Notes: a model not told the origin generated them from the sequence alone. 64,000 bases of DNA from Ruminococcus flavefaciens (GCF_900119075.1 NZ_FPIP01000003.1:124001-188000), one strand, 5' to 3'. Counted from the stretch's first letter, positions 53,327 through 62,295 are shown. A program made the numbers and translations.

Positions 53327-56245
53327 ATGAAACGATATACCTGTAAATGTGGAAGTATGCATTTTAAAAAAGACGGTGAAAAAATTGTATGCAATAATTG
53401 TGGTAAGGATGTTTCCGAATCTGAAGAATATGGCTTTTTTTCTACATCGGACAGTAAGGTTAAGAAATTTTTTTGTAAACTTGGATTAGATATCGGTGCT
53501 GAAGCAGCAGCAGTGGGCGCAAGCACTCTAGTAACTATTATTGCGCCTTGGTCTCTTCCATTTACACTGACCGCAATGGGTGTAATTGTAAAAAACGGTA
53601 GCGATGCTCTTTCCGATAAAATCACGGGAAGTCTTTTCAGCGAAGGCTCTTACGGTAAAAAGACGGCTGACATCCTTAGAGACGAGCTGAAAAATATGTT
53701 GCGAAAAGGGAAAAAGGACGATTCGGAATACTGCTCCTTTGCGCGTTATCATAGTTACTGTTCTCTTCATTACTCTGATGTTATATCATATCTTCTTGAA
53801 AATGATAAAAACACCGATATTTATTCTGATGAAGCTATTACTGCAATTATTTCTGATAAATTTGGATATCCTGGCAGAGATGATCCAGCTATCTTAGAAA
53901 ATATTCGTATATCAGCAAAAGAACTAAGGTCTAATTTTGAGGATAAAATTCTCGAAGATAAAAGTATTGGCATAAGATGGCTTATAGAGAAGAATCAAAG
54001 GAATCATGATAAAAAATTAGATAGGATAATTGAGCTTCTTATGTCAGATAAGAACGATGACATTCCTGACGATGAAACATCTGAATACATTGATAATTAT
54101 AGTCGTCCCTTATTCTTGGAAGAAGGCAGAAACATTACACTCGGAAAAATATATCTTGAAGCGATGGATAAGAAAAGTAACCAAAACGCAATGGAAGCAA
54201 TCAACGATTGGTATCGTAGCAATGAAAAAATGTTGTTTGTTTTCGGAGCAGCAGGTATAGGTAAAACAAGTCTTGTTACAAAAATAATCAGCGATGTGTA
54301 TGGAATATCGGGAGAAGAGAATATCCTAGGACTAACAAAAGAAGAGATACACCCTATTATCCTGAGAGATCATGTTTGCGAAATCGCGGAAAAGGCTAAA
54401 AAAGATGCCTATTCTGCTTTGAAAATTATACAGGATATCATTGATATTCCTATTGCAAATTTGAAAGGGCATTTAATAGTTCTTGATGGACTTGATGAAT
54501 TATATGTTCTTTCCAAAGATTTTAAATGCAGTGAGTTTATAAAAAAGTTACAAAAAGACCTTAATGCCAACAATATCAAGGTATTGATAACGTTACGTCC
54601 GATAAAAGAAATAGACGATATGAAAGGACTTAATCGCATCAACTTATACTGGACTAAAACGCAAATAAGTGAATGGTGCGACAATTTCAGCGATCTTACT
54701 ACAGACACAACAGAAAAAAAATGGTGCAAAAGCTTCAAGGCAACATATTCTGAAATGATAGAAAAAGCGCCAAACGATAAACGATTGGAAATGTTTAGTT
54801 TGCCAATCATACTTTATCTTGCCTGCAAGAGTAATACTATCATTTCAGATAATAATTCCATTGGTGAATTCTATGACAAGGTATTCCGCAGTATCATCGA
54901 ACGCAAACACATTTCAATGCAAAAATCAAACAGTGTTTTTGATGGAGTAGATCACGAACGCTTGATAAAGCTTATCAATTGGCAGTACACCAAGGAGCTT
55001 GCATACCAGATGTACCTAACCGACAAACTGACATTAACGAATTGCGACAGCAAAGGGAAGGACAGAATAGAATTTGCCAAGAATCGCACCATTTCTGAGT
55101 TGAACAGACACGGTGAGGATATTCCCACTGACTATAAGATTGATGACGATCTTTATCTGGCGGTTTCACACTTTGCAAATAAAAAGGGCGAAGAAAAAGG
55201 CATAGAATTCGTACATAAGACCGTATATGAGTACTTCGCTGCCGTTAAATTATATGAGGATTATTTCTCAATGATAAACAAAGAGCGTTTCACAGATACA
55301 GAATCTGAGAAAAACTTAAAAGAAATTTGGGGAAATATAATCGAAGCGTTTAGATACAAGGGTATCGGAAATGAAACTGCTGTCTTCGATTATCTTAATG
55401 AAATGACTCGTTCCGCTTATAACGGCACTGAGAGTGAGGAAGCAGGATTTGATTTTGAATTGTTCAAGAATTTCTATATTCAAGGAATGGAACAGGATAT
55501 ACTCAGTAAGATTGGTATTTCTGAGGCAGCAGAGGAGTATAACGTTGAAAATCTCACTGTAAACAATCAGTTAGTTTGTGCTTATCGTAATCTGACATGG
55601 TTTCTGACAGGTCACGGTTATAAAAACCAAGAACAAAAAAACAAATGCATGATAAATAAAGACCTTATTGGAGATCTTGGCATGGATCACAGGGTAAACT
55701 GTTCTGGTTGGTTCCTTAAATATGCCGATTTAAGAAACACTTGCCTTATTGGTTCGGTGTTTAAATCTGCAGAATTAAATCATGCTAGATTAAATTGTGC
55801 AATTCTTTCAGACTGTTCATTTGATAAAGCTGATTTAACAGAGGCGCATCTTGAAAATGTAACCTTAATTGCCACAAGCCTATATCTCGCAAAAATGAAA
55901 GGTGTAAAGTTAAATAATGCCGATTTAAGGGGAGCGTTTTTAAAAAGAGCTAAATTGCCTGATGCTATTTTAAATGATACTTGGTTTGATTTGGCTAATT
56001 TTCGAGAAGCAAATCTTCAAAATGCAACTATCGATAATGCAGTCTTTAATAAAGTTAATTTTTCAAATGCAAATCTTCGTGGAACAAAACTTGAAAAAAA
56101 CATTTTAAAAGATGCAGAATACTGCCTTGATCCGTGTTATGCAACTATATTTCCACAAGGATTTGAGCCGCAAAAACACGGTATGATAGAGGTGGATATA
56201 AACGGGCAGCCAGTAAAAGGTAGTAATACTGATGATAGTGAGTGA
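53327..56245 (+). CDS. NACHT-type NTPase with zinc ribbon, hydrophobic segment and pentapeptide repeats
   Basis: The 972-aa protein has an N-terminal zinc ribbon (Cys6, Cys8, Cys22, Cys25), a hydrophobic Gly/Ala-rich stretch (about residues 57-88) that could insert in membranes, a helical linker, and a NACHT NTPase with Walker A FGAAGIGKTS (306-315) and Walker B LIVLDGLDEL (383-392). The conserved FVHKTVYEYFAAV follows, and about 25 pentapeptide-like units (about 805-945, for example ADLTEAHLENV and ADLRGAFLKRAKL) close the protein. It resembles bacterial NACHT defence proteins, with the pentapeptide part as possible sensor. GGAAGTGG precedes ATG 53327. Its stop codon lies inside a 29-base segment copied from the primase gene. 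Confidence 0.82.
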   Translation: MKRYTCKCGSMHFKKDGEKIVCNNCGKDVSESEEYGFFSTSDSKVKKFFCKLGLDIGAEAAAVGASTLVTIIAPWSLPFTLTAMGVIVKNGSDALSDKITGSLFSEGSYGKKTADILRDELKNMLRKGKKDDSEYCSFARYHSYCSLHYSDVISYLLENDKNTDIYSDEAITAIISDKFGYPGRDDPAILENIRISAKELRSNFEDKILEDKSIGIRWLIEKNQRNHDKKLDRIIELLMSDKNDDIPDDETSEYIDNYSRPLFLEEGRNITLGKIYLEAMDKKSNQNAMEAINDWYRSNEKMLFVFGAAGIGKTSLVTKIISDVYGISGEENILGLTKEEIHPIILRDHVCEIAEKAKKDAYSALKIIQDIIDIPIANLKGHLIVLDGLDELYVLSKDFKCSEFIKKLQKDLNANNIKVLITLRPIKEIDDMKGLNRINLYWTKTQISEWCDNFSDLTTDTTEKKWCKSFKATYSEMIEKAPNDKRLEMFSLPIILYLACKSNTIISDNNSIGEFYDKVFRSIIERKHISMQKSNSVFDGVDHERLIKLINWQYTKELAYQMYLTDKLTLTNCDSKGKDRIEFAKNRTISELNRHGEDIPTDYKIDDDLYLAVSHFANKKGEEKGIEFVHKTVYEYFAAVKLYEDYFSMINKERFTDTESEKNLKEIWGNIIEAFRYKGIGNETAVFDYLNEMTRSAYNGTESEEAGFDFELFKNFYIQGMEQDILSKIGISEAAEEYNVENLTVNNQLVCAYRNLTWFLTGHGYKNQEQKNKCMINKDLIGDLGMDHRVNCSGWFLKYADLRNTCLIGSVFKSAELNHARLNCAILSDCSFDKADLTEAHLENVTLIATSLYLAKMKGVKLNNADLRGAFLKRAKLPDAILNDTWFDLANFREANLQNATIDNAVFNKVNFSNANLRGTKLEKNILKDAEYCLDPCYATIFPQGFEPQKHGMIEVDINGQPVKGSNTDDSE

Positions 56246-56272
56246 TTTCAGTGAACCGTTTCCGAATGACAT
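56244..56272. repeat. 29-bp exact copy of a primase-helicase gene segment
   Basis: Bases 56244-56272 are identical to 38550-38578 inside the primase-helicase gene (minus-strand sense MSFGNGSLKS). The copy begins at the stop codon of the NACHT gene. Flanking bases do not match on either side, so it is a relic of recombination or of a second primase gene. Confidence 0.8.
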
Positions 56273-56367
56273 ATAATATCTTAAAATAAATCTGCAAAGT
56301 CAATGATGGAATGATAAGTGTTTTCGTTCTAATTTGAACATCGTTATATTTCATCAACAAAAAACAT

Positions 56368-56405
56368 AATTCCAACTCTATACGCTCGCGAATATAGTTG
56401 GAATT
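56368..56405. promoter_or_regulatory. Inverted repeat upstream of the ATPase gene
   Basis: AATTCCAAC (56368-56376) and GTTGGAATT (56397-56405) form a perfect 9-bp inverted repeat extended by TATA on both sides. It lies 14 bases before the -35 and may be an operator or the terminator of the NACHT gene. Confidence 0.55.
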
Positions 56406-56418
56406 ATATTTCCAACTG

Positions 56419-56447
56419 TTGACTTTTTAAAACAAATATGGTATAAT
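56419..56447 (+). promoter_or_regulatory. Promoter of the DUF4143-type ATPase gene
   Basis: TTGACT (56419-56424) and TATAAT (56442-56447) with a 17-base spacer, 46 bases before the start codon. Confidence 0.85.
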
Positions 56448-56492
56448 AATTCCAGAAAATCATATACTAAATGGCAGAAGGAGTTGATTACT

Positions 56493-57686
56493 ATGATAGA
56501 TCGCCCTGAATATCTCCGATTTCTGAACGAGTGGAAGGATAAACAAATAATCAAAGTTATTACCGGCATCAGAAGATGTGGAAAATCCACGCTATTTGAG
56601 CTTTTCTGGGAACAGCTTAGAAAACAAGGCGTCAGTGACGACCAGATAATATCTTTAAATTTTGAAGAAGCTGAGAATGAAGAACTCCATGGCTGGCATA
56701 AAATGTACAGCTATATAACATCTCGTATGCTTCCTGATAAAACAAATTATATCTTTCTGGACGAGATACAGTGCGTAACAGATTATCAGAAAGCTGTTGA
56801 CAGCCTGTTCGTAAAAAAGAACACCGACGTTTATATAACAGGTTCAAACGCTTATTTTATGTCAGGCGAGCTTGCAACGCTGTTATCAGGCAGATACGTT
56901 GAACTGAAAATGCTCCCTCTGTCGTTCAAGGAGTATGCAAGTGCTTTTGAAGGAATAAGCAAAGAAGAACTCTACAGGAATTATGTGTATAACAGTTCCT
57001 TCCCTTATACAACTGAACTTCATGACAGGCGAAACATAAGAACATATCTTGACGGTTTATATAATACTATCGTTTTAAACGATATTGTCACCAGAAAGAA
57101 AATACAGGATCCGCTTATGCTGAAAAGCGTTATAAAATATCTGTTCGATAATATCGGAAGTCCCTGTTCATCAAAGAAGATAGCTGATTCAATGACAAGT
57201 GCAGGAAGAAAAATATCCAATCATACCGTAGAGAATTATCTTGAAGGTCTTACCGATAGCCTCCTTATGTACCGTGTCGGAAGATATGACATAAAAGGGA
57301 AAGAATATCTGAAACTGCTTGATAAATACTACACAGCTGATGTCGGTCTCAGATATTATCTTCTCGGTACTAATAATGCAGATAACGGACATATCCTTGA
57401 AAATGTGGTATATCTGGAGCTTATTCGCAGAGGTTATGAAGTATATGTCGGAAAAAACGGCAATACGGAAGTTGATTTCGTAGCTGTTGACTATGATGGA
57501 AATACTGAGTATTATCAGGTATCATGGACTGTTCGTGATGAAAAGACTCTTGAACGAGAACTCTCACCGCTGCAAAACATCAACGACCATAATACAAAGA
57601 TACTTCTGACTATGGATAACGATCCGCCTGTATCATATAATGGAATCAAACAGAAGTATGTTCTGGATTGGTTACTTGATAAATAA
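56493..57686 (+). CDS. AAA-family ATPase with C-terminal DUF4143-type domain
   Basis: The 397-aa protein has an N-terminal P-loop ATPase (about residues 15-190) with Walker A GIRRCGKST and Walker B YIFLDEIQ, and a C-terminal domain with EVDFVAVDYDGNTEYYQVSW that looks like an inactivated PD-(D/E)XK fold. Family members are common, variable genes without a settled function. GAAGGAG is 9 bases before ATG 56493. A fragment of a close relative survives at 25215-25280. Own promoter and terminator. Confidence 0.88.
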   Translation: MIDRPEYLRFLNEWKDKQIIKVITGIRRCGKSTLFELFWEQLRKQGVSDDQIISLNFEEAENEELHGWHKMYSYITSRMLPDKTNYIFLDEIQCVTDYQKAVDSLFVKKNTDVYITGSNAYFMSGELATLLSGRYVELKMLPLSFKEYASAFEGISKEELYRNYVYNSSFPYTTELHDRRNIRTYLDGLYNTIVLNDIVTRKKIQDPLMLKSVIKYLFDNIGSPCSSKKIADSMTSAGRKISNHTVENYLEGLTDSLLMYRVGRYDIKGKEYLKLLDKYYTADVGLRYYLLGTNNADNGHILENVVYLELIRRGYEVYVGKNGNTEVDFVAVDYDGNTEYYQVSWTVRDEKTLERELSPLQNINDHNTKILLTMDNDPPVSYNGIKQKYVLDWLLDK

Positions 57687-57691
57687 TCTGT

Positions 57692-57720
57692 AAAGGAGTT
57701 GGCACACCCAACTCCTTTTT
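57692..57720 (+). terminator. Intrinsic terminator of the ATPase gene
   Basis: AAGGAGTTGG (57693-57702) and CCAACTCCTT (57708-57717) followed by Ts, directly after the stop codon. Confidence 0.9.
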
Positions 57721-57743
57721 AGCTTCTGGCTATTCTTTAATTA

Positions 57744-57839
57744 TCATTTTTTTACAACGCCGAGACCTATTGCAGTATACAGCTTTTTTCTGTCCTCAAC
57801 GTTGCAGAAATCAAAGAATTTTTTGAGTGTAGTAAACAT
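57744..57839 (-). pseudogene. Truncated N-terminus of an ABC half-transporter
   Basis: A 31-codon reading frame, MFTTLKKFFDFCNVEDRKKL and then YTAIGLGVVKK, starts in a TAATG overlap with the stop of the intact ABC gene and ends at TGA 57744. The sequence matches the N-terminal end typical of the second member of ABC half-transporter pairs. The remaining 550 codons are missing, so the partner was deleted, most likely when the neighbouring ATPase gene or element arrived. Confidence 0.75.
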
Positions 57840-59602
57840 TATGCTCCCTCCCTTACTGCCATGTGAGCGTTCCACATCTGCGTGTACAGCGGCGATTTTT
57901 TCAGAAGCTCCTGCTGTGTTCCAACAGCTTCCACCTTGCCGTCATTTATCAGTATTATCTGGTCGGCAGAAGCGATAGTTGACAGTCTGTGCGCGATAAC
58001 GAGCAGAGTTTTTCCCTGTACCAGCTTCGCAACAGAGGACTGCACAAGAGCCTCGTTTTCGGGATCAGTGTAAGCAGTTGCTTCGTCAAGGATAACGACG
58101 GGAGCGTTTTTCAGCATGGCTCTTGCAATGGAGATACGCTGCCTTTCGCCGCCCGAAAGATGACCGCCTGCACCGCCGACAACTGTATTATAGCCGTGTT
58201 CGAGCTGCATGATAAAGTCGTGACAGCCGCAGGCTTTTGCCGCATTGATAACGTCCTCATCACTTGCATTAGGACTGCCCATTCGGATATTGTCCATTAT
58301 GGTCTCATCAAAGAGGTAGTTATCCTGCGAAACATAGGCGATATTCTTGTTGTATTGCTCCAGCGGTATCTTGCGGATATCAACGCCGCCAAAGGTGATA
58401 CTGCCGCTGTCAACGTCCCAGAATGAAGCGATAAGCTTTGCGATAGTTGATTTTCCAGAGCCAGAAGGACCGACGAGAGCATTGACTGTTCCCTGTCGGA
58501 TATTCAGGCTGATACCGTGGAGTATCTCCTCGTCTTTGTAGCCGAAATGCACATCTCTCAGAACAATATCCGTACCGTTTGGCTTTTCGGTCATAGTGTC
58601 TGGACGGATAAGCTCCTCGCGCTCAAGGATCTCCGTAGCTTCACCGATAACGGTTCCCATTTTTGCAATGCCGTCCCAGTAAGAGGCGATAGTCATAAAC
58701 GGCGATACCAAGCCAAGAGAAAGGATAATCAGCATTAGCAGGTCGGAGCCCGAAATGCTGCCTTTCATATAGAACATAGCTCCGAATGGCAGCAGTCCCA
58801 GCAGAAAATAGGGCATTATCAGCAGGGAGATATTCTGCCACAGATTACATCTTCTCATCCAGTCGATGAAGCAGTCAGCGCCCTCTTTTGCGGCAATGAC
58901 GAATTTTTCATAGGAAGTTTTTGACTTGCCGAAAGCCTTTATGACTTCGATACCGTTGATGTACTCGACGGCGGTATCATTCAGGTGCTTTGTCTTGGTA
59001 ACGCAGTTGTTGTAGCTCTCCTGACCGCCCACCATCATCAGCATGAAGAATGCTGCTCCGACTGGTACGCATACCAGAGATATGAGGGTAAGCTTCCAGT
59101 TTATGGTCATCATATATATTATGAGCGCCACAGGCACAAAAGCATTGGACAGCACCTCGGGAATAATGTGTGCAAGGGTAGTTTCAATGGAGTCCACGCG
59201 CTCGCAGATGATGTTCTTGTATGTTCCGCTGGACTGAGAAAGTACCGAACCGAGGGGCAGCTTTGACAGCTTTTCGGTGAGCTGTCGGCGTATATTTGCG
59301 AGAACTTCAAAGGTCGCCGCATGAGAAAGGGGTGTGGATATCGCATGACATATACGGCATATAAGCCAGAACACAGCCATTTTTACAATGCTTGCGGTCA
59401 GCAGGCTCATATCCTTTTCCAGAGCTCCGCTGTGCATTTTCAGAAGCTTATCCACGATATCCGCCATGTAAACATATGGCATGATACCGCAGACGACCTT
59501 TATCATCGCAAGCAGAACGCTGAGTATATAATTCGGTCTCTTTTGTCCTGCAAATTCAGCCACCCAACTGAGAGTGGAGCGTTTTCGCTGTTGTTTTTCC
59601 AT
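57839..59602 (-). CDS. ABC transporter half-subunit (permease-ATPase fusion) without its partner
   Basis: The 587-aa half-transporter has a six-helix domain (about residues 20-320), Walker A GPSGSGKST, signature LSGGERQRISIARAML and Walker B VVILDEATAY. It is downstream of a TetR gene in the same orientation, as in the cassette at 21-25 kb. Its expected partner survives only as the 31-codon relic at its 3' end, so it may act as homodimer, pair with another subunit, or be non-functional. Confidence 0.9.
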   Translation of the reverse strand: MEKQQRKRSTLSWVAEFAGQKRPNYILSVLLAMIKVVCGIMPYVYMADIVDKLLKMHSGALEKDMSLLTASIVKMAVFWLICRICHAISTPLSHAATFEVLANIRRQLTEKLSKLPLGSVLSQSSGTYKNIICERVDSIETTLAHIIPEVLSNAFVPVALIIYMMTINWKLTLISLVCVPVGAAFFMLMMVGGQESYNNCVTKTKHLNDTAVEYINGIEVIKAFGKSKTSYEKFVIAAKEGADCFIDWMRRCNLWQNISLLIMPYFLLGLLPFGAMFYMKGSISGSDLLMLIILSLGLVSPFMTIASYWDGIAKMGTVIGEATEILEREELIRPDTMTEKPNGTDIVLRDVHFGYKDEEILHGISLNIRQGTVNALVGPSGSGKSTIAKLIASFWDVDSGSITFGGVDIRKIPLEQYNKNIAYVSQDNYLFDETIMDNIRMGSPNASDEDVINAAKACGCHDFIMQLEHGYNTVVGGAGGHLSGGERQRISIARAMLKNAPVVILDEATAYTDPENEALVQSSVAKLVQGKTLLVIAHRLSTIASADQIILINDGKVEAVGTQQELLKKSPLYTQMWNAHMAVREGA

Positions 59603-59615
59603 AAATTATCCTCCT

Positions 59616-59635
59616 AAAATATTAGTATAAGCTAA
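59616..59635. promoter_or_regulatory. TTAG box upstream of the ABC gene
   Basis: On the minus strand TTAGCTTATACTAATATTTT matches 19 of 20 bases of the box at 20949-20968 in the other TetR-ABC cassette. It lies between the TetR stop and the ABC start, 14 bases before the start codon. Confidence 0.6.
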
Positions 59636-59659
59636 CATGAAGCTAAAAAATATTCGGCG

Positions 59660-60277
59660 TTATATGCCGAGTATTTTTTTCCAGCCTGCCGAAAAGAAAG
59701 CGTCAAGAGTCTCAGCGTAATGCATTGCTTCTTCGCGGCTGAAACCGTGTATCACCGCCTCGAACAGTGCCGAGACGTTCGCTGTCACCAGCATATGGAA
59801 CTCCTGCTTTGAAAGCTCGTTGACGGTCATATCGTACTGCTTCATGCGCTCGAAGTAGTCAAGGGTAGAGCGTTCCTCCAGCAGTGCCATATCGTGAACA
59901 AAGCTCTCGAATCTTGTTCCCTGAGAACGGCAGACCAGCAGCCTGAAAATATCAAAATGGTCGTAAATAAAGCTCATCAGCCACTTTGTCTCGCTTTCGC
60001 TTTCGTTCCAGAGCTGCTGAACATCGCCGCATTTCATGACCTCATAGCCATGCTCGCAGAACTCCTGATACTTCGCCATAAGCTTGCTTATCGTCGGTTC
60101 TACAAGCGCCGCAAACATTTCCTCTTTGTTTGGAAAATGCCTGTAAAGCGCTCCCACAGTCAGTCCGACTTCTGAAGCTATCCTGCGCATAGATGCATTT
60201 TCAAAGCCATGTTCCGTAAATTCACTGACTGCCGCTGCTATGATTTTTTCATGTGCTTCGGTTTTGTCTCTCGGCAT
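59660..60277 (-). CDS. TetR/AcrR-family transcriptional regulator
   Basis: The 205-aa protein has a TetR helix-turn-helix: IIAAAVSEFTEHGFENASMR and VGALYRHFPNKEEMFAALV (residues about 11-60). The C-terminal domain ends with FFSAGWKKIL. AAAGGAGG precedes ATG 60277. It is read in the same direction as the ABC gene 57 bases downstream and probably controls it and itself through the dyad at 60293-60307. Confidence 0.9.
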   Translation of the reverse strand: MPRDKTEAHEKIIAAAVSEFTEHGFENASMRRIASEVGLTVGALYRHFPNKEEMFAALVEPTISKLMAKYQEFCEHGYEVMKCGDVQQLWNESESETKWLMSFIYDHFDIFRLLVCRSQGTRFESFVHDMALLEERSTLDYFERMKQYDMTVNELSKQEFHMLVTANVSALFEAVIHGFSREEAMHYAETLDAFFSAGWKKILGI

Positions 60278-60292
60278 TTTGCACCTCCTTTA

Positions 60293-60347
60293 GTGAACGC
60301 TGTTTACTTATTGTTAGTATTATATAACCTGTATCAATGTTTGTCAA
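60293..60347 (-). promoter_or_regulatory. TetR gene promoter and operator
   Basis: On the minus strand TTGACA (60342-60347) and TATAAT (60319-60324) have a 17-base spacer. GTAAACAGCGTTCAC (60293-60307), a near-perfect dyad of the type bound by TetR proteins, lies just downstream of the -10. Bases 60348-60479 show nothing clear. Confidence 0.8.
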
Positions 60348-60482
60348 TACCTTTTTTCAAAAAAATAATCGAGTATCAAAAAAATTATATAAGATGAATC
60401 CGATTGGACATAGCAATCTGACTTTTTCTATTGGCTTTTGTATTAGAAAGTGCTGAGCGGAAACGATTTTCTTGCTGTAAAA

Positions 60483-60511
60483 AAGACCGCAGGTGATGAG
60501 TCTGCGGTCTT
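60483..60511 (-). terminator. Terminator of the flavoprotein gene
   Basis: AAGACCGCAG (60483-60492) and CTGCGGTCTT (60502-60511) form a 10-bp stem, followed on the minus strand by a run of Ts. Confidence 0.85.
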
Positions 60512-60571
60512 CATTTTATTATTTGGTTCGTTTTTCTTGCAGTTCAACAGGTGAATATACGTTAATGTTCC

Positions 60572-62227
60572 TCAGCGCAGCATTCCCATAGCGTGCTTGG
60601 CGGCTATCATTCCGAATGTGTAGCAGCGTCCAAGGGAAAGACCTGTCTGGTGGAATGGATAATCAGCTCCGCCGTAGAAGGGACCGCCCAGATTTCCTGC
60701 ACAGTAAAGTCCCTCGATAGGCTTGCCGTCGGAGCCAAGAGCCTGAGCGTTCTCATTGGTGATGACTCCCGATACCTCAGCCGATACGCGGATATGCTTT
60801 CTTGCTCCCCAGAACGGAGCCTTTTCTATCTTGTGCATATACTTCGCAGGCTTGCCGAAGTCCGTATCTGCGCCCTTTTCGCATAGCTCATTGTAGCGGT
60901 CTATGGAAGCTTTCATCTTGTCATAGGGGATACCCAGTTCCTTTGCCAGTTCCTCAAGAGTATCGCACCTGTGGAGGTCGATGAGGTTCTTGAAAACGCC
61001 CTGTGGCTCCTCTACAGCTCCGGGAATGAACTTCTCCATTACGAATGGCGGAACACAGCCGTCCACAAAGCTGTCCTTATCCCACTCGGTATAGCTGTTG
61101 TCGTATATTGCGCAGTACCAGCCCTTTGAGCCGTCCTTGTGGTCGGCGTCCAGCATAGAGCCCTTGAATTTGGGCTGATATTTCAGCAGGTTGCCCATAT
61201 ACACAAAGCCCGTGTACTCGTTGGTGAAGCGCTCTCCGTTCATATTCAGATAGAGGAAAGGTTCCTCGAACATGAGAGCGGAGTCAAAATCATGCATCAT
61301 CTTGGTGTGACCGAGATTTTCCATTTTCGCGCCTGCGCTTATGGCGAGGATATGACCGTCGCCTGTCTTGCCAAACTGCTTCTTGTCAAACTCCGCTATA
61401 TCGGGACACCAGCGCTTTACCATAGCGGCGTTGTTGGTGTAGTCTCCCGTAGCGAGAATGACCGCCTTTGAAGCGTTGAACTGTATGTATTTGCCGTCCT
61501 TGTCCTTGGCAATAACGCCTGTTACACGCTTGCCGTCCATGACAAGCTTCACCGCAGGAGTTGAGAAATATGCGTGGAGATTATCATGCTTTTCCATGAT
61601 GTTATTGAGGGCATTGTGGAGAGCATTTCCCACATTCAGCGGCTTTGGACCTATCCACGGTGCCCAGAAATAGCAGTGGTCGTCGCCGTAATCGTAGCTG
61701 TTCATGCGGTCTTTCCATACGCCCGTGAAGTCGCCGCTGGTGCTTCTGAAAGCGCAGAGCTTGTCCCCGTCATTGAGGAGCTTTGCACTCTCGGCGTTGT
61801 TGTCCACCTTGCTGCCGTCGCCGTACTCAGTCTCTTTTGTGAGTCCTGCACGGTTGAGGAACCACATCATAGCCTCTTCGGAATGCTCGGCGTATGCGCG
61901 GAGCTGCTTTGTATCGGCTCTCCAGTCGCATAGACTGTTGGTGTGGTGTATCCACTTGGCAATGCCTGCTTCGGTGGAGCGTGACTTTATTATGGCAGAG
62001 CCGCAGTTGCCCTGAGAAATTACAGTTGATTCCTTTTGCAGCAGGGCAGTCTTTGCTCCAAGCTCAGCCGCCCAGCCTGCCGCAGGGACTCCCGAAGCTC
62101 CTGCGCCTACGACTACTATATCATAATCCTCTGTACGGTCGGGAACTATATTCCCAAGCTCGCAGACGGAATCGCCGACTTCTGCCGCTGTTATTCCGTC
62201 GGGTACTGCGTTTATTGTTTTATCCAT
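60572..62227 (-). CDS. FAD-dependent oxidoreductase, fumarate-reductase flavoprotein-like
   Basis: The 551-aa protein has an FAD-binding Rossmann motif DIVVVGAGASGVPAAGWAA (about residues 35-53), a capping domain, and the family end LYCAGNLGGPFYGGADYPFHQT with the FAD contact near residue 515. There is no signal peptide and no FMN-binding domain. Related enzymes reduce double bonds of fumarate, urocanate or 3-oxosteroids; the substrate is unknown. GGAAGGAATG precedes the start. Promoter at 62268-62295. It may work with electron carriers of the fermentative cell, unproven. Confidence 0.88.
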   Translation of the reverse strand: MDKTINAVPDGITAAEVGDSVCELGNIVPDRTEDYDIVVVGAGASGVPAAGWAAELGAKTALLQKESTVISQGNCGSAIIKSRSTEAGIAKWIHHTNSLCDWRADTKQLRAYAEHSEEAMMWFLNRAGLTKETEYGDGSKVDNNAESAKLLNDGDKLCAFRSTSGDFTGVWKDRMNSYDYGDDHCYFWAPWIGPKPLNVGNALHNALNNIMEKHDNLHAYFSTPAVKLVMDGKRVTGVIAKDKDGKYIQFNASKAVILATGDYTNNAAMVKRWCPDIAEFDKKQFGKTGDGHILAISAGAKMENLGHTKMMHDFDSALMFEEPFLYLNMNGERFTNEYTGFVYMGNLLKYQPKFKGSMLDADHKDGSKGWYCAIYDNSYTEWDKDSFVDGCVPPFVMEKFIPGAVEEPQGVFKNLIDLHRCDTLEELAKELGIPYDKMKASIDRYNELCEKGADTDFGKPAKYMHKIEKAPFWGARKHIRVSAEVSGVITNENAQALGSDGKPIEGLYCAGNLGGPFYGGADYPFHQTGLSLGRCYTFGMIAAKHAMGMLR

Positions 62228-62267
62228 GATGTATCATTCCTTCCGTTAAAAATAACTGTCTGTTTCA

Positions 62268-62295
62268 ATTATAGCACTTCTGCAAGAAAAGTCAA
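62268..62295 (-). promoter_or_regulatory. Promoter of the flavoprotein gene
   Basis: On the minus strand TTGACT (62290-62295) and TATAAT (62268-62273) with a 16-base spacer, about 40 bases upstream of the start codon. Confidence 0.8.

Noticed and set aside
38550..56272. Nested element with the 29-base repeats as its attachment sites
   Set aside because: The primase gene is intact across 38550-38578, and the sequence beyond 56272 does not continue a primase, so the two copies do not look like insertion ends.
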